From assembly GCA_031292145.1 (NCBI GenBank), contig JARLHR010000140.1, positions 33,076 to 97,075 on the forward strand: 64,000 nucleotides of DNA. Direction: 5' to 3'. Position numbers and translations under genes: made by a program. Within the stretch, counting starts at the first letter, position 1; the number at the start of each line of letters is the position of its first letter. The notes beneath the pieces are model-generated. The model was not told the origin of the DNA. It saw only the letters and a list, made by a program, of their open reading frames with translations, and searched no databases. Shown in pieces: positions 26,168 through 35,125 of this stretch. The DNA comes from Clostridium sp. GTDB lineage: Bacteria; Bacillota; Clostridia; Clostridiales; Clostridiaceae.

Positions 26168-27928
26168 CTATAGTTTAATATCTTTAAATGCAGCTATCAT
26201 ATCTGGTGTAATTCTTCCAGTAAAATCAACAAGTATGCAGTTTAGTTGATTATTGTAAGATACATCTATTCCTTGGGTATATAATGCGTCGATGTTTACT
26301 TTTGAACTATCGCCATTTAAAAGATCTGTTTTAGCAAATGTATATGCTTTGTTATTTATTGTTAAAGTTAATGAAGTTGCATCATAAGTTCCTTTATAAT
26401 ACTTAGCTATTAATGCTGGGTCAATGTAACCTTTATTGTTTGAAACAGTAACATTATATCCATCTTGAACAGTTCCAGCAATTGCTAATTGAGTGCTTTT
26501 GCTTGGATTTAATGTTAATTGTGTGCTGTTACCCGGATTATCTTTATCAATAGTAAAAGAATCTATTTTAGTTGGTGTATTACATAAAACATTTTGCTTA
26601 TTAGTTGCACTTGTATCAATTGTATTATATTTATATGCATCAATAGTAAGTTTTCCATTTTCTATGTTTACAACTTCATAAGCAGGACTATCTTGACAGT
26701 CAAAGAAGGCTGCGTCCCATATTTTCTTATTAAGATCTGTATAGTATTTATTTCCACTTCTTCCTGTTACATAATAAACTGTTCCTTTAGAGTAATCTGT
26801 ATAATAGTTACCGTTATTAATTGGGTATGTTCTAGAAATACCGTGGTCATGTCCGTTAAATACTATATCAACGTGATGTTTTTCTATTATAGGTGTAAAA
26901 ATATCTTTAACAGCAGGATTATTTCTTGTTGCTTTATTATAATATGGAGTTTTATGGAACATTACTATTGTCCATTTTTGTACATTTTTACTTAAATCAT
27001 TTTCAAGCCAAGACGCTTGTTCTTGAAGGAATGAATCCTTTCCAGGTGCTTCTTCATCTTCTTGGCTATCTAAAACAACAAAGTGTACATTTCCATAGTT
27101 ATATGAATATGTCTGACCAACATGACCTAAAGGTCCATTTTGTGGTACAGAAAATTGGTTCGTAAAATCTTGTGGAGCTGAAGAAGAATTCTCAGTATTA
27201 TTTATATATGTTTCATGATTCCCTTGTACTGGCATTTCAGGTATATTATTAATTACACCATTAGCTGCTGAAAACCAATTATTCCAATGTTGGTAGCTTT
27301 GCCCTATTTCGACCAAGTCACCCATATTTACCACAAAATTAGCATCTGGGTTTTGTTGATATGCCTCTGTTATTGTATGATTCCAAGGAGTGTATTCAGG
27401 GTTAGCGGGAACTCCACTTTGAGAATCACCAAATACAATGAATTTAGCACTTTTATTATTGCTACTTTCAGTTTTAAAAGAGCTAATGCTGCTAGTTTGA
27501 ACTGTATTAGTTGCATCTAGTGCAACTATCTGATACTCATAAGTAGTTCCAGAAGTAAGTTCTGTAAGTGTTATTGAATAAATATTTTCTGTACCAGTAG
27601 TCACAGTTATGTCACCTGTACCTGATGTTAATGCTTTTGGTGTTGCATCAGGACTAGTAGCCCAAGTAGATGACCCCTTAACTCTAAATTGTACATAGCT
27701 CCTCTTATCTGTTGATATTGTTCGCCAAGCAATAGTTTGAGTTGTAGTAGGATCATTAGTCCAGCTAAGATCAATGTGATCTGGTGTTGCAGTTGCATTT
27801 AAATTTGCATCGATTGAAGTGCTATTATAGGAAATAGCTGCAGAAGCTATAGTATTATAAGCGGGTAATGAAATCAGTCCTCCTGTTATTGCTAAAGAAA
27901 CACAAATAGATATAATTTTTCTTTTCAT
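26168..27928 (-). CDS. Secreted purple-acid-type metallophosphoesterase
   Basis: A 586-residue protein. The signal peptide spans about 1-30. A fibronectin-III-like N-terminal domain typical of purple acid phosphatases (about 48-150) precedes a calcineurin-like phosphoesterase domain with metal-ligand motifs VFGDSQSG, VNMGDLVE, QGNHETY, FHKTPYY and NGHDHGISRTY. A C-terminal extension (about 460-586) is beta-rich and of unknown role. It probably releases phosphate from organic phosphates outside the cell. ATG 27928 has a GGAGG SD. An array of PhoP-box-like repeats upstream suggests induction by phosphate starvation. Confidence 0.92.
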   Translation of the reverse strand: MKRKIISICVSLAITGGLISLPAYNTIASAAISYNSTSIDANLNATATPDHIDLSWTNDPTTTQTIAWRTISTDKRSYVQFRVKGSSTWATSPDATPKALTSGTGDITVTTGTENIYSITLTELTSGTTYEYQIVALDATNTVQTSSISSFKTESSNNKSAKFIVFGDSQSGVPANPEYTPWNHTITEAYQQNPDANFVVNMGDLVEIGQSYQHWNNWFSAANGVINNIPEMPVQGNHETYINNTENSSSAPQDFTNQFSVPQNGPLGHVGQTYSYNYGNVHFVVLDSQEDEEAPGKDSFLQEQASWLENDLSKNVQKWTIVMFHKTPYYNKATRNNPAVKDIFTPIIEKHHVDIVFNGHDHGISRTYPINNGNYYTDYSKGTVYYVTGRSGNKYYTDLNKKIWDAAFFDCQDSPAYEVVNIENGKLTIDAYKYNTIDTSATNKQNVLCNTPTKIDSFTIDKDNPGNSTQLTLNPSKSTQLAIAGTVQDGYNVTVSNNKGYIDPALIAKYYKGTYDATSLTLTINNKAYTFAKTDLLNGDSSKVNIDALYTQGIDVSYNNQLNCILVDFTGRITPDMIAAFKDIKL

Positions 27929-27975
27929 AATTTACCTCCATGTATTTATAATATGATATCATTGTAATGCATTAA

Positions 27976-28025
27976 TGTTAAATTAAATTCCAAGTTGTGT
28001 TAATTTCAGTTTAATTTTAGTTTAA
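27976..28025 (-). promoter_or_regulatory. Phased PhoP-box array upstream of the phosphatase
   Basis: On the minus strand, TTAAAC (28020-28025), TTAAAC (28009-28014) and TTAACA (27998-28003) repeat with an exact 11-bp period, and another TTAACA (27976-27981) lies two periods further on; the fourth slot is not conserved. This matches the known PhoP recognition pattern of TT(A/T/C)ACA-type hexamers with about 5-bp gaps in Firmicutes. It is located 48-97 bp before the start codon. Confidence 0.75.
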
Positions 28026-28169
28026 TTTACAATGAAATCCAAATATTTATTTGATTAATAATAGAAGATAAATCAGTAGAACATAGTTCTTTTGAAGATA
28101 GAATTATAATACTTAACTTGAAAAAGGTTAAAAAGATTTATCAAGTTATAATAATATTACGAGGAATGT

Positions 28170-28417
28170 TAGGCACAATAAAATAAATAACAAGTCCATT
28201 TGCTAGAAAAGTTCTTATATGCAGCATAGCTGCTTTTTTCTAATGTGCCCATTTTCCATCATCCTACGTCGATAAATTGACCTAATAGGCCCGCTATGAG
28301 GGCAATTTATCTCCTTGCCTGATGAAAAATATCCACACATTAGAACAGAGCAGCTATGCTGCATGTCGGAACTTATATTAGCAACTTTGGACTTGTTATT
28401 TATTTTCATGTGCCCTA
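28170..28417. repeat. Family B nested-palindrome element, copy B2
   Basis: Ends TAGGCACAATAAAATAA and TTTCATGTGCCCTA, with ACAAGTCCA and TGGACTTGT completing the terminal inverted repeats. The core carries TTTTCCATCATCCTACGTC, CCTAATAGGCCCGCTATGAG and TGATGAAAAATAT. An extra nested hairpin (ATGCAGCATAGCTGC with AGCTATGCTGCAT) makes it longer than B3 and B4. It lies between the Pho region and the FtsA-like gene. Confidence 0.8.
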
Positions 28418-28424
28418 AAAAATG

Positions 28425-28463
28425 AAAAAGAATGACTTAACATGAGAGAAGTCATTCTTTTTA
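28425..28463. terminator. Terminator-like hairpin after B2
   Basis: AAAAAGAATGACTT (28425-28438) pairs perfectly with AAGTCATTCTTTTT (28449-28462). It has no gene directly upstream other than the repeat. Confidence 0.7.
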
Positions 28464-28742
28464 CGTATTAGTACTTTTATGGAGAATAATAATGTTTTGT
28501 CTACAATTATATTATAAAATATATGGTGATTTTTATCAAAATAAATCGTAATACAATTATCATCAAATGTTTACAGAAATAGTTATAATGCTATTATTTT
28601 CGTTCGTGTATCTAACTTTATGCAAAAAAAGTCAGACAAACCATTTAAAACATTGTATGAATATGGCTTATACTATATAATTTATAGTATATTTATTAAA
28701 AAATTACAAGATATAAATAAGACAAATAAAGGTTGTGTTTAT

Positions 28743-30845
28743 ATGGAATTAAAAAGGTTTAATCAAAAGGATATAATTTTTGCTTTAGATATAGGTACTA
28801 GATCTATAATAGGAACCGTTGGAATAATAAAGGATAAAAAGGTCCAAGTAGTATGCGAAAAATACATAGAACATGAAGAAAGAGCCATGGTGGATGGACA
28901 AATACATGACATAACTTTAGTAGCTTCAGTTGTTCAAAAAGTCAAAAATTATCTTGAGGAAGAACTTCAAATAAAATTAAATGAAGTATCTATTGCAGCA
29001 GCAGGTAGATTTCTGAGGACAATTGATGTAAAAACAGATGTTGAACTTAATGAAGATGAAGAGGTTAATAAGGAAATCGTAAGAAGCCTTGAATTAAGTG
29101 CAGTAAAAAAGGCAGAGGAAGAAATAGCTGCTGTAACAGAGGGGAAATTATATTGTGTTGGGCATTCAGTAAAAAACTTTTATTTAAATGGTTTTTTAAT
29201 ATCTAATTTAATAGGACACAAGGGAGAAAAGATTGGGGCTGAAGTAATAGCAACATTTTTACCGAGATCTGTAATTGACTCCCTTTATGCAGTAATGAAT
29301 AGAGTAAATTTAAAGGTTGTAAATTTAACCTTAGAACCAATAGCAGCTATGGAAGCAGCTATACCAAAGAATTTAAGGCTTTTAAATATAGCATTAGTTG
29401 ATATTGGAGCTGGGACATCTGATATAGCAATAAGTTCTAAAGAAAGTATTTCAGCTTATGGAATGGTGCCAATGGCAGGAGATGAGATTACTGAAGCTAT
29501 TGCCCAGGAATATTTAGTTGATTTTAATACTGCTGAAAATATAAAAAGATCTATAGTAAATGAAAAAGAAGTTACATATGTTGATGTTTTGGGTATGGAG
29601 AATACTGTATCATCAGAGAATGTATTTAAATTAATTAATTCTATTGTTACTAAAACAGCAGAAGAAATAGGTAAGAAAATTTTGGAGTTAAATGGGGATA
29701 AAGCACCTAGTGCTGTATTCTTAGTTGGAGGAGGAGCACATACACCAGGTATTTTAGAGGCAATTTCTGACAAGTTAAAGTTACCGTCTCAAAGAATTGC
29801 TATTAAAGATAGACAAGCTGTAATAGAGTGTATTTCAGATAACAAATTGGGTTCGGCGGGAGTAACTGTCCTTGGGATAGCCTTAACTGCATTACGAAGT
29901 ATGGGGAATGATTTTATTGATGTAATTTTAAATAATGATCCAATAAGTTTATTTAATTCACATAAGCATACTATTCTGGATGTATTACTTCAGGCAGGAA
30001 TAAATCCATCACTATTAATAAGTAAAAATGGTAAAAGCGTTAGATTTACTTATAATGGTTGCAAGAGAATTGTTTTTGGCGAATATGGAATTAATGCTAA
30101 AATCAAAATTAATGGTAAAGAAGCTACTCTAGAAACAGAAGTTAAAGCAAATGACAATATAACTTTAGAATATGCACAAAATGGTAAGAATGCAGCTCCT
30201 AAGTTAGCTGAACATATAAAGAATATAAATTCAATATCTGTTCAATTAGGGGGAGGGATTACGAATATTGAGCCAATAATTATTGTTAATGATCAAATGG
30301 AAAACATAGATTATATAATAAAAAATAATGATGAAATAAAAGTATTCTTACCATCTAAAGTAAGTGAATTTAAGAAATATGTTTTAAAAGAGGAAATTAA
30401 TTTATTTAAAGATGATAAGCTTTTGGAAAATAGCTATGAAATTGCAGAAGGAGACAATATTATAAAAAAGTCTAAGGCTTTAGATGAAGGCAAGATCATT
30501 GAACATATTATTATAGATGAGGAAAAGTTGAGTGATAATATAAAAAGTAATGATATTATTGAAGATAGTAATATGGTTAAATTAAATGAACTGGAAAATG
30601 AATCTAAAAAGGAAATATCAGCTACGAAGGAAGAATTTAATAGTATAACAGTTAATATTAATGGAGAAAATAAAACATTAATTGGAAAACTTGAATATAT
30701 TATAGTTGATATATTTGATTATATAGATTTTGATTTAACAATAGCTCAAGGCATAATTAGTTTGACTTTGAATGGAGAAAAAACAGCATATACAGCTAAA
30801 CTAAGGGATGGAGATATAATAGAAGTCTTTTGGAGTAGGCAGTAA
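28743..30845 (+). CDS. FtsA/PilM-like actin-fold protein
   Basis: A 700-residue protein with an ATPase fold of the FtsA/MreB/Hsp70 class. Phosphate-1 motif is ALDIGTRSIIGTVG near the N-terminus, phosphate-2 is LVDIGAGTSDIA, and the adenosine motif is VFLVGGGAHTPG. An SHS2-like FtsA insertion lies between (about 85-180). It is much longer than cell-division FtsA (about 420) because of a C-terminal extension with beta-grasp-like segments ending LRDGDIIEVFW. A cell-division or envelope role is inferred. The start ATG 28743 has a weak AAAGG; an upstream in-frame ATG at 28620 encodes an unlikely Tyr/Ile-rich leader. Confidence 0.8.
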   Translation: MELKRFNQKDIIFALDIGTRSIIGTVGIIKDKKVQVVCEKYIEHEERAMVDGQIHDITLVASVVQKVKNYLEEELQIKLNEVSIAAAGRFLRTIDVKTDVELNEDEEVNKEIVRSLELSAVKKAEEEIAAVTEGKLYCVGHSVKNFYLNGFLISNLIGHKGEKIGAEVIATFLPRSVIDSLYAVMNRVNLKVVNLTLEPIAAMEAAIPKNLRLLNIALVDIGAGTSDIAISSKESISAYGMVPMAGDEITEAIAQEYLVDFNTAENIKRSIVNEKEVTYVDVLGMENTVSSENVFKLINSIVTKTAEEIGKKILELNGDKAPSAVFLVGGGAHTPGILEAISDKLKLPSQRIAIKDRQAVIECISDNKLGSAGVTVLGIALTALRSMGNDFIDVILNNDPISLFNSHKHTILDVLLQAGINPSLLISKNGKSVRFTYNGCKRIVFGEYGINAKIKINGKEATLETEVKANDNITLEYAQNGKNAAPKLAEHIKNINSISVQLGGGITNIEPIIIVNDQMENIDYIIKNNDEIKVFLPSKVSEFKKYVLKEEINLFKDDKLLENSYEIAEGDNIIKKSKALDEGKIIEHIIIDEEKLSDNIKSNDIIEDSNMVKLNELENESKKEISATKEEFNSITVNINGENKTLIGKLEYIIVDIFDYIDFDLTIAQGIISLTLNGEKTAYTAKLRDGDIIEVFWSRQ

Positions 30846-30877
30846 GAATTTTATTAAATTATGGAGGAATCAAGAAA

Positions 30878-32074
30878 ATGATAGATTTTAAAAAAGAAGC
30901 CAATCTTATAAGAGATGAACTTATTAAAATAAGAAGAGATTTACATGAACATCCAGAACTTGGATTTGAAGAAGTGAGAACATCTAAAGTTATAAAAGAT
31001 TTTTTAGAGGAAAATAAAATTCCCTATATTGAAGTAGCAAAAACAGGTGTATGTGGAATTATAAAAGGTACAAAAGAAGGTAATAATAAAACTATAGCTT
31101 TAAGAGGAGATATAGATGCTCTTCCAATTAAGGATATGAAGGAGTGTAAATTTAAATCGAAGATTGATGGGAAAATGCATGCTTGTGGGCATGATGCACA
31201 TACGACAATCCTTATGGGAGCAGCAAAACTATTAAATAATCATAAAGATGAATTTTCTGGAACTGTAAAGTTATTATTTGAACCAGCAGAAGAGACAACA
31301 GGAGGAGCCACTCCAATGATTAACGAAGGGGTTTTAGAAAATCCGAAAGTTGATTGTGTGCTTGGACTTCATGTAGATGAAGAAACAGAATGCGGAACAA
31401 TTAAAATAAAAAAGGGAGTAGTTAATGCTGCTTCAAATCCATTTAGCATAAAAATAACAGGGCAGGGAGGGCATGGAGCGTCGCCACACACCACTGTTGA
31501 TCCAATTGTTATTGCAAGTCATATTGTAATAGCACTTCAAACTATAGTAAGTAGAGAAATAGCACCTGTAAATCCAATCGTTATAACTGTTGGAACATTA
31601 CATGCGGGAACTGCTCAAAATATCATTCCAGGGGAAGCTACGTTAAGTGGAATGATTAGAACGATGACTAAGGAAGATAGAGCATTTGCTATTAAAAGGT
31701 TAAATGAAATTGTAAATGGAATTGCAGGTATGTCAAGGGCAAAAGCTGAAATAAAGGTAGATGAAAGTTATCCTTGTCTTTATAATGCTGATGAATTTGT
31801 AGATTTAATAAGTGATAGTGCAACGGAGATTTTAGGCAAAGAAAATGTTTTAGGGCAGAAAGTACCTAAAATGGGGGTTGAGAGCTTTGCGTATTTTGCC
31901 AACGAAAGGCCAAGCGCATTTTATTTCTTGGGTTCTGGAAATAAAGAAAAGAAAGCTACAGAGCCTGCTCATAGCAGTCTATTTGATATAGATGAAGATT
32001 GTCTTAGCATAGGAGTTTCAATTCAAGCCTTAGCAGCATTCAACTATTTAACTAAGGCACAATCAAATAAATAA
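30878..32074 (+). CDS. M20D-family amidohydrolase/carboxypeptidase
   Basis: A 398-residue metallopeptidase-fold enzyme of the IAA-amino acid/hippurate hydrolase type, which removes acyl groups from N-acyl amino acids or related amides. Motifs are LRGDIDALPI, MHACGHDAHTTILMG, EPAEETTGGA, GLHVDE and GQGGHGASPH, with conserved Cys, His and Glu metal and catalytic residues. ATG 30878 has a TGGAGGAA SD, 32 bp after the FtsA-like gene. Its last codons (TKAQSNK and stop) are formed by the left end of a minimal family B repeat (AAGGCACAATCAAATAAATAA), so the natural C-terminus may have been altered. Confidence 0.9.
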   Translation: MIDFKKEANLIRDELIKIRRDLHEHPELGFEEVRTSKVIKDFLEENKIPYIEVAKTGVCGIIKGTKEGNNKTIALRGDIDALPIKDMKECKFKSKIDGKMHACGHDAHTTILMGAAKLLNNHKDEFSGTVKLLFEPAEETTGGATPMINEGVLENPKVDCVLGLHVDEETECGTIKIKKGVVNAASNPFSIKITGQGGHGASPHTTVDPIVIASHIVIALQTIVSREIAPVNPIVITVGTLHAGTAQNIIPGEATLSGMIRTMTKEDRAFAIKRLNEIVNGIAGMSRAKAEIKVDESYPCLYNADEFVDLISDSATEILGKENVLGQKVPKMGVESFAYFANERPSAFYFLGSGNKEKKATEPAHSSLFDIDEDCLSIGVSIQALAAFNYLTKAQSNK

Positions 32075-32090
32075 TAAGTCATGTGCCTTA
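32053..32090. repeat. Minimal family B element overlapping a gene end
   Basis: TAAGGCACAATCAAATAA and TCATGTGCCTTA face each other with almost nothing between, keeping only the family B termini. The left end is coding and provides the stop codon of the M20D gene. Confidence 0.6.
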
Positions 32091-32217
32091 GGCATATTTC
32101 ATAATGACAAGTCTAAATGTTATATAGGTATCTCAATAAACTACATGTTATAAATCTAATTATCAATTTGAATATCTATATTAAATATAGTGGTTTGTGA
32201 TTTTGAAATATGCCTAA
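32088..32217. repeat. 130-bp element with 14-bp perfect terminal inverted repeats
   Basis: TTAGGCATATTTCA (32088-32101) and TGAAATATGCCTAA (32204-32217) are exact complements. The interior is A/T-rich without ORF or obvious stem. Size and ends are MITE-like, but I see no other copy in the window and no clear target duplication. Confidence 0.5.
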
Positions 32218-32373
32218 AAATATAAGAATTGACAATGTATGATTTAAAAGGTAAAATGCACAATGAATGATTAAATCATTATGTAGAAAATATGAGATTT
32301 TTATTTAAAATTGAACCACAAGTACTAGTGGTTTATTGTTAATTGTTAACTGAAAAATTAGGAGTGATTATAT

Positions 32374-33348
32374 TTGAAAATAGAAATAGGTCCAAATGAA
32401 GCAGGACAGAGATTAGATAAATTTTTAAGAAAGTTATTAAAAGATGTACCTTTAAGTGCAATTTTTAAGGCTTTGAGAAAAAAGGATATAAGAGTAAATG
32501 GTAAAAAACAAAATGAAAAATATTTCCTAGAAGAGGGAGATATAGTAGAGATAAAGTACATACAAAGCAATAAGGAAGACAAGACAGAAAAATTCATTAA
32601 AGTTGATCCTAAAAGAATTAAAATTACATATGAAGACGAGAATATGTTAATCGTTGAAAAATGGCCTGACGTTTTGGTTCATTCAGATAATAAGGAGAGT
32701 CAAGAGCCTAATCTTACAGATTATGTACTTTCATATTTAAATGATAAAGGAGATTATATACCGGAAAATGAATTGACATTTGCTCCAGCGGCATGTAACA
32801 GATTAGATAGAAATACATCTGGTATGGTTATTTTCGGAAAGAGTTTTGATGGATTAAAGTGCATCAATGAAGCTATTAGAGAAGATGAAATAAGGAAGTA
32901 TTATTACACTTTAGCAAAAGGCAAAATAAGAGATGGACTTTATGAAGCATACATATTAAAAAATCCAGATACTAATGTTTCAAAGATATACGATACTGAA
33001 GTTAAGGATTCTAAAAAAATAGCAATGGAAATAAGTACAGTAGAAACTAATGGTGCTTATTCTCTTATAGACATTAATTTAATTACAGGAAGAAGTCATC
33101 AAATAAGAGCTCATTTAGCTCATTTAGGAAATCCTATTATTGGAGATAATAAATATGGAGATAAGAAATTAAATTCATTTTTTGAAAATAAATACGGATT
33201 AAATTATCAATATTTATATGCTTATAAATTAAATTTTAGGCAAATTAATGGTAAGCTAGATTATTTAAGAAATAAGACTATAGCGGTGGCATTACCTCCA
33301 ATATTTAAAAAAATAAAACAAGATGTGTTTAAGTTTTCACTTAGGTAG
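32374..33348 (+). CDS. RluA/RluD-family 23S rRNA pseudouridine synthase
   Basis: A 324-residue protein with an N-terminal S4 RNA-binding domain (about 1-62; RLDKFLRKLL and DIRVNGKK) and a pseudouridine synthase domain with catalytic Asp145 in NRLDRNTSGMV, plus GRSHQIRAHLAHLGNPI. It isomerises uridines in large-subunit rRNA; the exact site cannot be told from sequence alone. It uses TTG 32374 with AGGAGTGA upstream. The next gene starts 10 bp after its stop, so they are likely cotranscribed. Confidence 0.93.
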   Translation: MKIEIGPNEAGQRLDKFLRKLLKDVPLSAIFKALRKKDIRVNGKKQNEKYFLEEGDIVEIKYIQSNKEDKTEKFIKVDPKRIKITYEDENMLIVEKWPDVLVHSDNKESQEPNLTDYVLSYLNDKGDYIPENELTFAPAACNRLDRNTSGMVIFGKSFDGLKCINEAIREDEIRKYYYTLAKGKIRDGLYEAYILKNPDTNVSKIYDTEVKDSKKIAMEISTVETNGAYSLIDINLITGRSHQIRAHLAHLGNPIIGDNKYGDKKLNSFFENKYGLNYQYLYAYKLNFRQINGKLDYLRNKTIAVALPPIFKKIKQDVFKFSLR

Positions 33349-33357
33349 GAGGTAATT

Positions 33358-34971
33358 ATGGAAGAGAAATCAGCCAGTAGTAGTAAAGGCTTTTTAATTC
33401 TTTCAATAGCAGGACTTTTAACAAAAGTAATATCAGTATTTTATATACCTCTACTTCAAAGAATTATAGGACTAGATGGTTATGGAATATACCAAAATTG
33501 CTACGAGGTATTTTTATTTGCTTATGCAGTGACAAATTTAGGTACTCAGCCAGCTATTGCAAAAGTGGTTGCTGAACTTACGGCACTAGGAAAACCTAAC
33601 GATGCTATAAGAACTCTTAAGATAGCAAGAACTCTTTTAGCTACGGTTGGTGCTATAATAACTATATTTTTAATGTTATTTGCATTTGACATTGGAAATG
33701 CAATTGAAAATCCAGCTACATCTTATGGAATTTTAATGCTAGCGCCAAGCATATTTGTTACAACACTTTTATCAGCTTACAGAGGATACTTTCAGGGTAT
33801 AAGTAGTATGACTGCAATAGCTGTGTCACAGGTGTTAGAGCAGGTTATAAATATTGCGATTAGCTTAGGGTGTGCATATTTTCTGGTTAAAATAAGTACT
33901 CAATATGGTAGTGCTGGAGGGACGATTGGGACTTCAGTAGGTGCTTTAGTTGCGTGTCTTTATATGGTTTATATTTATAATAAGAAGAACTTTGAGGAAG
34001 AATCTATTGAAGGACAAAAAGACAGTAAAAGAATACGAACTAAACATATTGTTAAAAAATTAATTAAATATGGATTACCAATAACATTAAGTTCAGGCCT
34101 TCAAAATTTTGGTAGCTTAGTGGATATGGTAAATGTAAATAGTAGATTAGCATTTGCTGGATTTAGTTTACAACAGTCACAAATACTTTATGGGGTTCTT
34201 GGAAGATATAAAACCTTACTATCCGTACCACTTATAGTGGTAACAGCGCTTGGGACAACTGTATTGCCAGCAATAGCAGCAGCCATGGCTTTAAAAGATA
34301 AAAAGGAGATAAGGAGAAAGGCTACCTTTGCCTTTAGAATAACTTTTATAATAACAATACCGGCAGCTGTAGGGCTTTCGACCTTAGCGAAAGAAGTCTT
34401 TGAATTGTTATATGGAACAGACCAAGGTTTTGAACTTATGGTAATTGGTTCGATAGTGTTGGTTCTAATGGCAATTGTACAGATACAAACAGTAATACTT
34501 CAAAGTATGAATAAGCTTTATTTTGTTTTAGGAACTTTTAGCATAGGTATAATTGCTAAAATAATTGCAAATTACATATTGGTAGGAATGCCAGAAATAA
34601 ATATTTTAGGCGTAGTGGCAGGAAATTTTTTATGGTTTGCAATACCAATGATTTTAAATCAAAGAGCATTAAAGAAGGCACTCAGAGTGAGAATACCTTT
34701 ATTTGGAAGTATGATGAAGCCACTTTTTGCATCAGCAATAATGGCAGGAGTTATATATGTTTTAAGAATACCAACATCTACTCTAATCATAATATTAAAT
34801 GGTAATATTTTGTTGAAAGCAATATCAAGCATTGCAATTATTTCAATAGCAGGTTTTGTTTATTTATATTTGATGATATTAATTGGTGGAATTAAGAGGA
34901 AAGATGTGGATACCATATCTACTAGAATTTTTAATTATTTACCTAGATTTCTAAGAAAAAAACTTAATTAA
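33358..34971 (+). CDS. MOP-superfamily lipid flippase, YtgP/SpoVB-like
   Basis: A 537-residue integral membrane protein with about 12-14 hydrophobic segments. The opening KGFLILSIAGLLTKVISVFY and the GTQPAIAKVVAE segment are typical of the polysaccharide-synthase/SpoVB/MurJ branch of the MOP exporter superfamily. It may flip lipid-linked peptidoglycan or polysaccharide precursors. SD TAGGAGG. It is convergent with a second, related flippase at 35126-36625, and a strong terminator lies between. Confidence 0.88.
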   Translation: MEEKSASSSKGFLILSIAGLLTKVISVFYIPLLQRIIGLDGYGIYQNCYEVFLFAYAVTNLGTQPAIAKVVAELTALGKPNDAIRTLKIARTLLATVGAIITIFLMLFAFDIGNAIENPATSYGILMLAPSIFVTTLLSAYRGYFQGISSMTAIAVSQVLEQVINIAISLGCAYFLVKISTQYGSAGGTIGTSVGALVACLYMVYIYNKKNFEEESIEGQKDSKRIRTKHIVKKLIKYGLPITLSSGLQNFGSLVDMVNVNSRLAFAGFSLQQSQILYGVLGRYKTLLSVPLIVVTALGTTVLPAIAAAMALKDKKEIRRKATFAFRITFIITIPAAVGLSTLAKEVFELLYGTDQGFELMVIGSIVLVLMAIVQIQTVILQSMNKLYFVLGTFSIGIIAKIIANYILVGMPEINILGVVAGNFLWFAIPMILNQRALKKALRVRIPLFGSMMKPLFASAIMAGVIYVLRIPTSTLIIILNGNILLKAISSIAIISIAGFVYLYLMILIGGIKRKDVDTISTRIFNYLPRFLRKKLN

Positions 34972-35020
34972 TGTGTACAAGGCGTCAATTATGCTTAGAT
35001 GATAATTGCTTAAAAGGAAG

Positions 35021-35062
35021 GATGCTCCTATGTGATATTGCATAGGAGCATCGTCTTTTTTT
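35021..35062 (+). terminator. Strong terminator
   Basis: GATGCTCCTATG (35021-35032) pairs with CATAGGAGCATC (35041-35052), followed by GTCTTTTTTT. Confidence 0.92.
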
Positions 35063-35125
35063 ATCACTAATTATTCATTAATTGAGAGCTGCATTTCAAA
35101 GGGGGCAACTAACTAGTTCAATACA

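Noticed and set aside
26493-27520. Several plus-strand open frames (60-133 codons)
   Set aside because: All are antisense to the phosphatase gene, which has clear catalytic motifs; their translations are Cys/Ile/Phe-rich noise.
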